Positions 56,199 through 64,000 of a stretch of 64,000 nt of DNA are shown piece by piece. Location of the stretch: the NCBI GenBank assembly GCA_002189035.1, contig NEEC01000031.1:124001-188000 (forward strand), read 5' to 3'. Every line of letters starts with the position of its first letter. Positions within the stretch are counted from its first letter, which is position 1. The notes beneath the pieces were generated by a model. The model worked only from the letters and a program-made list of their open reading frames with translations, was not told where the DNA came from and made no database searches. This DNA comes from Utricularia gibba (Eukaryota > Streptophyta > Magnoliopsida > Lamiales > Lentibulariaceae). Both the position numbers and the translations under genes were made by a program.

Positions 56199-58227
56199 TC
56201 ATGGACACCTGTAGTTTCTTCCAGGGCCTCCATAGTAGAAATAGTTGCCCCATACGTTGTTTTTACCTGCTCTGATATCGTAGCAATTTGGATGATCAGC
56301 CATAAAATGCAGATTGTTCATAGGGATCAAGCTGTTGTCCCAATCCACAACTTGCAAGTTCCTGAAGTACGAGGCTTTCCCAAATCCTTCACTAGCGAAA
56401 TGCCCACTTCCCATTTGAGTTGATGTATGGGAGCCTGTGGATCTGGTGTTCACTATCTCCCCTCCAAATTGTATCATGCTTGCATGCTTTTGCAGGTGAC
56501 TGAACAGGAACGACGGCCAGTATCCGACCAGAAGTCCGTTTCCGAATTCCAGCCACCAATGTCCGTGTCTCGGATCCTGAACCATGCAACATGCTAGTTT
56601 CAACCATCCATGGATCCACCAAAGAAGCAGGGGTGCTCTGTATTGTTTTAGAGCAATCAAGGGAATCATGAATCTTACCTTCCAGACCATGATACCGATA
56701 TCGAACTGTCGCCCCGAGTAGTACGACCTTGGCGATATGGCAGCTCCGATCGCTATCTTGTTGTTGATTTGAACAAATCCTGAACACAGCAAGTTATAGC
56801 ATCCCGTGGCTTGATATGCATCTGTCTGCGGTCCCAGAAGAAAGTTTCAGCATTTCATTGCAAGGAGACTGCTGTTTGTGTAGAAATTTGGGAAGCTCAC
56901 CGTCCAGTAAGTGAAGAACCTGGGATGTTTGTCTCCATACAGTTCAGGGCTTACCTGAAAATCCCACCCAAACATAAAGCATGAGAGGGGTCTGCTTCAA
57001 AAACTAAAGAAACACACCAACACCTCCAAACCTGCCAACCAGCTTCAATGGTGTTGAGATCGTTCCCGAAGGAGCCCGAGATCACCCAGATTTGGGAAAG
57101 ACTGAACTCGTAAGGATCCGTCACACTTGGTTCCCAAACGTTTATGCTGGCCTTGGCTCCATAGTACTGATCTCCATTCACAAACGCCACTGCGTGCTGA
57201 GTTACCAGACAGGAACATAACAGAATCAGTTCAAAATGTGGAATTAGTTTAGCAGGAATCTGTGAAAATGAAATGCCACACAATTATGACCAGCAGAACT
57301 GAGGCTCCTTGCTCCTTTGACTGATCGTCTAGAAAGGGACAAGACACAAAAGCTGTAGATCTAAACGGAGCGTGACAGAAGTTGTCTAAATGGAGACAGC
57401 CATAGAACCGCGGTTTGATGGCATATTCTACTATTTCAAACTACTGGTTAAAACCCCAGAATCCCCAAGGCTGCATGAGAACAACTTGTGAAGAAACTTC
57501 CACAGTAACCAACCTCATGACCAATGCTCATGGTATCACGACGAACACCACTACTGATCCTCTTCCTAGCGAATGTGCGGATGGAGTTTGCTCGTAGGAC
57601 ATCGGCTTCCGTCGTCCTTCGAATCGGAATCGTGCCCTCTGGACACGACTCACCGGCATCCATCCATGACTGAGAAACCTCTGCATTGAACTCCGAGTGA
57701 TTACGTCCCTTTGGCCTTTCTGGTGGTTCCTGGTTTTCATCAAGATGAGAATGTTTTTTTGTCATCTGAGAATTCTCCGAGAACGTCGGAAACTAACAAA
57801 TGAAACATCTAGATTGACCGAAAAGACTAGATTTTTTACACGGTACCATTGGTTTTTGACCCTTGAGCAAATGATGATCAAAAGCAGGCTGAAGATGCGT
57901 TTCAACACAATCTATGGTATCTCCATCGGAGCTCTTGAAGAAGCAAAACAGAGAAACATGTCGGCATAAGATCATTCTTTAAGCATCCAAATTAGAGAGG
58001 CCAAAAAAATCCGGAACCTGAATTGTCTTAACAGCAGGCTTGTTGATCTTTCGAAGTAAAACCTTGACTCTCTTTATCTTCAACCGCTCCTCATCCCACC
58101 GTAAAGTCTGATTCCGGCCGCCACCGCCGCCATATGCAGAAGTTGCCAATGCAGAGAAAACGAGGAAGAAACCAAGAAATAGTGGTAATCTGATTATCGT
58201 CTGGGATCGGGAAGAAGAAGAAGACAT
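56199..58227 (-). CDS. neprosin-domain secreted protein (DUF239, with activation-peptide domain DUF4409)
   Basis: Seven or so exons give about 430 residues. MSSSSSRSQTIIRLPLFLGF and the hydrophobic run to ~residue 30 form a signal peptide. The activation domain follows (LRKINKPAVKTIQ, SSDGDTIDCVETHLQPAFDH). The neprosin domain has HAVAFVNGDQYYGAKASINV, FSLSQIWVISGSF, NTIEAGWQVSPELYGD, GCYNLLCSGFVQ, GHWWLEFGNGLLVGYWPSFL and YFYYGGPGRNYRCP. Neprosins are glutamic endopeptidases in Nepenthes fluid; most land-plant relatives are untested. The Glu of NTIEAGWQ and others are candidate catalytic residues; I cannot confirm both. An upstream ATG at 58302 is in frame, but 58227 fits the signal peptide better. 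Confidence 0.88.
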
Positions 58228-60435
58228 ATTGGTGTCTGTGGCTTTGTCTGGATATGCTAATTTCGGAGGGATCAGTGTTGTCTTGTATTGCAAACTCTCC
58301 ATGAAAACTCTGCGGCAACCACCAACTTCCTCACAAACAACAGAAGTTTAAAAAGAAAATGAAAATCCCACAAAATTTCTCACACTTTCCCCCCACTAAC
58401 GCTCGCATTTAACAATGGAGCCATCTCCTTTTTCAGTTTCTCTCTCTCAAACCATACAGAAAACTACAGAGATTCTTCTCTTTTCCAACTGAATTCTCTG
58501 CTCAATGTTATTTAAAAACGCCGTGCACTGAAACGTGCCTGAAAAATGATTTCGCAATACAACACCTTTTAAAAAAACCACTCACAATTCAAGTGGGAAA
58601 CAGAGCAGTGCAATTATTCACCGGTCGACCGGATCGGGTCTCTGGGAACAGTGATGTAATTAGTCGGTTTGTATAGCAACAAGAAAAAAGAAAAGCAGGG
58701 CGAAGCAAGGAAGCTATGACAGGTCAAGAAGCATTGATTTATTTCTTAAAGGCTGGACGGACACCAAGAAACATGTACATTTATTACAGGGGGGGCATCA
58801 GCATCACGTAGAAAACAGAAATGGCAAACCCAAAAAAAAAAGAGAAATGGGTTTGTTATTGTGTAAGAAAAGGGTCAGAAGGAGGAGTTCGGGCAGGCGT
58901 CTGGATGAGAAAATGCAGCAGGAAGGAGTGAATGCTGAAGAAGAATGGGATGGTCCTGGCTTGCGGTAACAGCAACTAAACATTGCCCCCCCAGTCCCTC
59001 ATTTTCTCCAACAAATTCATTGACTAACGCACCTGCCACATTAAATTTTCTAACACCACACTCCCATTCCCGCAACCTCCCTCCACTCCACCCTGTGCTT
59101 ATTACAACACTTTGACAAAATAATGAACTCGATGGCTAAATGATGCTGTGTTGTGTTGTGTGGTGTTTTGTCCCCTAGACATGATGAATTTTGAGCATGG
59201 TCTTTTTCTTTGACAGACATATGCGTGGTATCCAAGGAGATGGGTAGCAATGATCATGCTTTGTATGCATACGAGGACCAGAAGCAAACTGACAAGTTCT
59301 GTTTCAGGCTCAGACACAATAATAAAAATGCAAAACAAAAACTCTCAGTCTTACATGGATGGATGGATGGAGGCTTGCAATAACAGCCGCTCAACAATGT
59401 AATAAAATTTTGCACATTATTCTACTGATTAACGAGTGGACAAAACAATAGTAGCTTTTGCACCCCCAAGGGGCGGCCTTTGAGATCAACAAAATTTCTG
59501 AGTGGAGACATTCTTTTTCCTTAAAGCATGACACTGTGGGAAGATTCCTTTACCTAAATTATTGATTCTTAATGTGTGCATTATTTGATAATCGAGGAAG
59601 GAGGGACCCACTGGTGTTGCATCTGGGAAGACCATCTGTCCATGAGAGGTGTTGGCGAGGGAATCAGGAGGGAGTGGTGCTTTTCCTTTAAGCATTGAGC
59701 ATCAGTTCCTCCCTCCCCATCCCTGCCTTTAATCCACTTCAATGTGCCAAAAGCTGCTCCTGCGCGGCATGCTTTAGAATCTTTCGTTTGAACGACCACT
59801 GAGGCATGATCCAGTCCAGCCAATGCCTTGGTGGAGAAAAAGGTGAAAAGAAAGCAATGTGAATGACTTCGCCCTCGCTTTCACTCATGTCCCGGTCTCG
59901 AACCAGCAGCGATCACAAGGCTGGGCTGGTTGTATGTATGTATAATGGGGCAAACACACAAATGAAAAGCCAGCAGTGTCGTACTTGTAACAACTTTGAG
60001 TACCGCAGAAGCATGAGCTTTCCCATTATTGCACATGATGGTTGTGGAGAGCCAGAAAGTGGTAGACAAGCCTGCCCCAATTGAAGTGGCCTGCACTAAC
60101 ACCCCTTTCTGATTTTATTTTAATGAATCGCCATTGCGAGGAAAAATGAACCCCAAAACGGCCCATCGGACCAACGCCCCTACCCCAGAAACACAGTAAC
60201 ACACACGGTCCAAATTCCAACCCACTTGGGGTCATGAATCCTCGACCTTTTTTACCTTGTTGTAAGAATGGTGGGCGGACCCAAACTGCAGCTTGGGACA
60301 AAAAACTCGGCCCCAACACAATTCTGCATGCAGCCATCATGCGAGTCCGAGACGAGTTCCCGGGAGACAGTTAGGATAAATGCTGCATGCCGCAGTCACT
60401 GACAGGGCAATTAATTAATTCAGAGAAAAGAAAAG
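58228..60435. other. 2.2-kb intergenic region, neprosin promoter / CASP-like 3' region
   Basis: I see no recognisable gene. A GGAT/ATGG tetranucleotide run lies near 59355-59372. A G7 run lies near 58791. Small open frames on the minus strand (58875-59075, 59486-59823) have no family I recognise and use atypical starts or low-complexity residues. Confidence 0.4.
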
Positions 60436-61086
60436 CTAAACATCTCCGACGAGGAAGGGGTCGACGCTGACGTGGAGCGTCCACACGAGCAGGGCGAGGC
60501 TGAAGAGAAACCCGAGCGAGGAAACTACATGCGCCGCCAAAATCTTGGTGCAGAAGGACACGAAGGTGTCGCAGATGGGACACCATCTCGTCGCTAGGTG
60601 CCCTTCGCTTATCAACTCGAAGGTCTGCCACCCCGCCCCCAGACTCCCGCCCACCAAAATATTCACCGCCTCCAAAAGAGCAAGAAAAAGGAGATTCAGT
60701 CTTCGCGATTATTTAAAACGATGAGATGTGTACATCAATTACCACGTCGAAAAGAACGATGGTTCTCCAGAGCAGGCTGCCGGGAGGGATGAACACAACC
60801 GCCAAGTTGTAGATGCATGCAATGCAATTCACCGTCGCGGACAGCCTGTGTGTATGTGTGTGTGCGTGCCTTTTTAGTCAAACAAAGGATAGATATATAC
60901 ATGTATGCAGGCATGCAAGAGTGAAACAAGTGCTCACGCAAAACCCTTCCAATAAAAATACTTCTCGGCGAAAGGCTTCGATTGCACACGAACCGTTTGA
61001 AAGCTCAGGAGTACGACAATGGCGGCCACCAGGAACAGAATGGCTGCTACTCCTCGCAATACGACGCCGCACACCGGCTTTTCCAT
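60436..61086 (-). CDS. CASP-like (UPF0497/DUF588) four-transmembrane protein
   Basis: Three exons encode about 165 residues. The N-terminus is short (MEKPVCGVVLRG), then TM1 (VAAILFLVAAIVVLLSF) and the loop RVQSKPFAEKYFYWKGFA. TM2 follows (LSATVNCIACIYNLAVVF), then a loop with GSLLWRTIVLFDVV and TM3 (residues ~88-108). The last part has CPICDTFVSFCTKILAAHVV and TM4 (SLGFLFSLALLVWTLHV). CASP-like proteins resemble Casparian-strip scaffold proteins and sit in the plasma membrane; many have roles in membrane or wall domains but this one cannot be assigned. The gene is small and intact, and starts 535 bp from the next gene. Confidence 0.82.
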
Positions 61087-61620
61087 CGAGCCGGCGCCTC
61101 CTCCAACCACAATAACACAAGAAAAGAGGTGTTTTTCTTGGCTTTAAAAATCTATGTATTGTATGTGGCTGGGATCCATTGTAGGAAAGCGTATCCTCTT
61201 CCATTTTTACAATTCGAATCCTTTGTTGACACTGTACGGTTTACGTTCCATTCCATTGTAAGAACACATGTCAAGAGATAGGCATGGAATGTTGCCATAT
61301 TATTGATTTAATTTAATGTTGATATTTTTTCAATTATAATGAAGTTTTAATTTTTTTTACATAGTAATTATTGATGGATAACACTAAGAGAGACTAGAGT
61401 TGTATATTAACCATGGTTAAGTCTGCCCATATTGGAATATATTCGAATTTGGAAAAAATTTCGGATTTTATCCCAAAAAAACGAAATGTTGTGTTTCATT
61501 TTGAAAAAAATTTCGAAATTTAAAACGTTTATTTGAAATTGATTCGAGTTTAGCGATAGAGGATGTGAAGATGCAAATTACTTGTAAAAAATGGCAGCAG
61601 CTCGACGAATGGGTTGGTGG
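61087..61620. other. spacer, CASP-like promoter / glycine-cleavage H 3' UTR
   Basis: AT-rich; the stretch 61300-61560 has repeated TTTCGAATTT-like words. No gene was seen. Confidence 0.45.
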
Positions 61621-62359
61621 TCAGTGGGCGGCATCTTCTTCCTCGCAGAACTTGGTGTAGTCCTTCGGGTTCAGTAGGGCTTCTAATTCTGCGGCGTTGC
61701 TTGGCTTCACTTTGATCATCCATCCGTCTTCGTATGGGCTTGTGTTGATCTTCAACCCCCACGCACAACACACTTTCAAAATCATTTCTTGGTATGAATT
61801 GGCTATCATTTTAGGTGAATTCTTACCAATCCGGGAGTTTCGGAGAGTTTCGTGTTAACCTCCACGACCTCACCGGAGATCGGGGAGTTGACGTCGCTGG
61901 TGGCTTTTACGCTCTCCACCGCCCCGAAACTTTCGCCCTGGGTGACCGACTTCCCCGGCTCCGGTAGCTCCACGAAAACCACTTCTCCCAGATGATCCTA
62001 CCAGATCCGTTGGTTACGTGTTTTTGGGTTTCAGTTCGATATAATGACAGGGATTTTGAAGGGAAAAAAGAAGATGCGAAACCTGGGCATGGTCCGTGAT
62101 TCCGATGGAGGCAACAGGGCCATCGTGCTTCACCCATTCATGGGATTTGGCGTATTTCAGTCCCTCGAGAACTACAACAGAAGCCCAACAAGGAAAAAAT
62201 TTATCTTGAAGTCTTGAACAATTAGCGTTTGAAAGATCTGCAGTGGCGTTTACCGGTTGAGAAGCATCTGGAGAGTGAAAATGCGGAGGAAACTGATGCT
62301 GACTTCGCTGAAATCTTGAGTGGATTTGCTGCGGAGGAAGCCCAAATTCTGAGTGCCAT
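61621..62359 (-). CDS. GDCSH: glycine cleavage system H protein, mitochondrial
   Basis: Four exons give about 164 residues. Residues 1-34 ([20 protein letters not shown]...SRCFST) form a mitochondrial presequence. The mature protein starts near [18 protein letters not shown]. The lipoyl-binding motif is [20 protein letters not shown]; Lys in ESVKA carries the lipoate that shuttles the aminomethyl group between P, T and L proteins. [18 protein letters not shown] and a C-terminal EEEDAAH complete the fold. The complex works in the mitochondrial matrix in photorespiration and one-carbon metabolism. All family landmarks are intact. Confidence 0.95.
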
Positions 62360-62717
62360 TTTGTATGAATCTCCCAATCTATTGGAAACGTGGGAGATGC
62401 CTTCTTTTTTCAGCACTACGGTGGAATAGCACTGAAAGCCTTTTCTTTCTGGTTGGTTGTGTTGTTATCTCTGATGAATGGTGGAAAATGAATGCCTCAT
62501 CTTTCGACATCATGAGGTTCTTACACCTCACTCCAATTTCGTTCGTGCATCTTTGCAAGTTGTAGCATTTTTAAATGGCCTTTTATCAGTGGCTCTACTG
62601 TGTATTTTTAACTAAGAACATGAGAATGCCCAAATACAGTGAAGATTTGTGTATCTGTACCAAGTATACACAGTTGGAGATTTGATGCAGTTACTTGCAG
62701 TCATATCTCGGTGAGAA
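62360..62717. other. spacer, GDCSH promoter / membrane-protein 3' UTR
   Basis: This 358-bp stretch has no recognisable gene. It must hold the GDCSH promoter and the 3' UTR of the next minus-strand gene. Confidence 0.45.
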
Positions 62718-64000
62718 TCATTGGGTGTTCCAGTAAGAGGTGGGAAACCATTTTGACATCAGAGAATGCTTTGCCTTCATTATCAGCATGAAGATGCCGT
62801 AGCAGGGAATATGCATCAGGGCAACAACTGAGTACCTACAGAAGTTCATCTACTGACTCGTAATGGAACGAAGGAATAACATTATCAAATCAAAAGTGAT
62901 GGAGCTTGCTACCATAAGGGGGAGAATGATGATGAGAGATCAAGGAAAGGGTAAGGCCACCTGATTCAGAGCCGATTTTTTAGTAGGGATTCATCTGATT
63001 TCTATGTTACCAGTGAAATGTCAACAAACATGGCTTACCAAAGTGAGATACAGGCATGGACAATCCATTGAAAGATGACATATACTGAAGTCCAGAGGAA
63101 GAAGTAGCTGATTCTGAACCATGGGAACCTCTGCAAGGATGGGAGACTAAACTCTGTTTTTGTGCTGTTGAAATTTTTTGTGCGTAACAGATCTTTCAAA
63201 AGTACTAACCAAGCAGTTTATGGCAGTATCGCCAAGCAAAAACACCGCGTTGATGAAGTGCATGCTAGCATTCAGCTGATACAGAGATCAAATACAGCTT
63301 CAGAGAAACAGATGGTTTTCTTCTGTACGCCAAAGCTTTGATTCATCAAGACCTTTTGAGGTTTTATGGAAAGGGTATTGTTTGTGACTTACAAAATTCA
63401 GTTTGTAGTCTTTGATGGCAAGAAAGGGAACAATGATGAACCAGAAGACTATATCCGTCAATATAACAGCTCCAGCGTTCATCTTCAAGGCAACAGAAAT
63501 GCAGTCAAATATTAACTAGAGAAAAATTTCAAAATATGTCATTTACCTGGAATATGATCTGAAAGACATAAGACAAGAATCCTGCCTTTTGGTTTTCATG
63601 ATTCATGCCTTCCACCTTCTCTTCGATCTTCGACGATCCAAGGGCTCCATTTTCATGGTCAGAATGCAGGATTTCACTAATTTTATGGACATATTTGTAG
63701 CATCCATAAATGGACAGCAAAGATCCAAGCTGCAGACGCTTAACAGTCAAATTGGAAGGGTGGATTCGGAGTAAATACACTTCTTTTGAATTCTTGATAA
63801 GTATCTTACTGCGAAGTAGATGGTAACCAGTATGAAAGTCCACCTGTTGAGGAACGCAATGAAAGCTTCAGATTGGTTGAAAGATGCAGCGGAAAGGGAA
63901 TGTCATTGTATGATGTGAGGAACCAAGATGGGCCAGGAGTACTCACTGAGTGTAAAAGTAGAAGATGTTTGCTCCATCGAAGCAGACAATCAGTATCAAC
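62718..64000 (-). CDS. uncharacterised plant multipass transmembrane protein (partial; 5' part beyond the window)
   Basis: Seven 3' exons are visible, from the right edge to the stop at 62718. In order they encode an N-terminal fragment (LILIVCFDGANIFYFYTQ), WTFILVTIYFALGSLLSIYG, a hydrophilic loop with CYKYVHKI, the helix AVILTDIVFWFIIVPFLAI, LNASMHFINAVFLLGDTAIN, RFPWFRISYFFLWTSVYVIF, WWPYPFLDLSSSFSPLW, and the last exon YSVVALMHIPCYGIFMLIMK ending YWNTQ. At least six membrane helices are seen. It resembles a plant family including At1g10660 and At5g62960, annotated only as transmembrane proteins. The function is unknown. No frame break was seen in the visible exons. Confidence 0.75.

Noticed and set aside
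58875-59823. minus-strand open frames of 66-80 codons
   Set aside because: No family resemblance, mutually overlapping, no splice signals linking them.
61001-61011. AAGCTCAGGAG, the first 11 bases of miR390
   Set aside because: The match stops after 11 bases and lies inside the coding exon of the CASP-like gene; no fold-back partner was seen.

Overview
The window is nuclear DNA of a flowering plant. Genes are split by short GT-AG introns (about 70-200 bp). The products include plant-only families: arabinogalactan peptide, IQD, JAZ/TIFY, NAC, HD-ZIP IV, WIP zinc finger, RETICULATA-related, OSCA and CNGC. About 22 protein-coding genes lie in 64 kb, nearly all present as full gene models, so this is a compact, gene-rich segment with little transposon sequence. 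I cannot name the species. No rRNA, tRNA, CRISPR or intact mobile element was found.

Layout. 0.4-8 kb: AGP peptide (-), IQD calmodulin-binding protein (+), KOBITO1-like glycosyltransferase-like protein (-). 8-17 kb: USP-domain receptor-like cytoplasmic kinase, folate-biopterin-type transporter and an OSCA/CSC1 mechanosensitive channel, all (+). 17-26.5 kb: glutaredoxin-like protein (-), a nuclear copy of mitochondrial ribosomal protein S1 (+), WIP zinc-finger factor (+), an uncharacterised CHORD-like Cys/His protein (+), thylakoid lumenal 19 kDa protein (-). 27-38 kb, all (-): RETICULATA-related protein, nucleoporin NDC1, NAC factor, HDG11-like HD-ZIP IV factor. 40-52 kb: CNGC19/20-type channel (-), D-cysteine desulfhydrase (+), LisH-DYRK kinase (-). 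54-64 kb: JAZ3/TIFY6-type repressor (+), neprosin-domain protein (-), CASP-like membrane protein (-), glycine-cleavage H protein (-), and the 3' part of an uncharacterised multipass membrane protein (-) that runs off the right edge.

There is no operon-like functional unit; these are independently promoted genes. The order NDC1 - HDG11 - CNGC20 - DCD - DYRK - JAZ3 recalls gene neighbourhoods split among Arabidopsis chromosomes 1 and 3, so the block looks like old angiosperm synteny.

Main points for a second look: three conserved genes (KOB1, NDC1, CNGC20) each carry one single-base frame break at a homopolymer, which points to residual sequence errors or to decay. The mitochondrial rps1 gene sits in the nucleus behind four Site II promoter elements. 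The JAZ protein has a non-canonical degron. The OSCA gene has two stop-free introns of 3n length. Three GC-AG introns occur. The last RETICULATA-related intron has a GATA microsatellite just before its acceptor. No clearly new multi-gene system was found.
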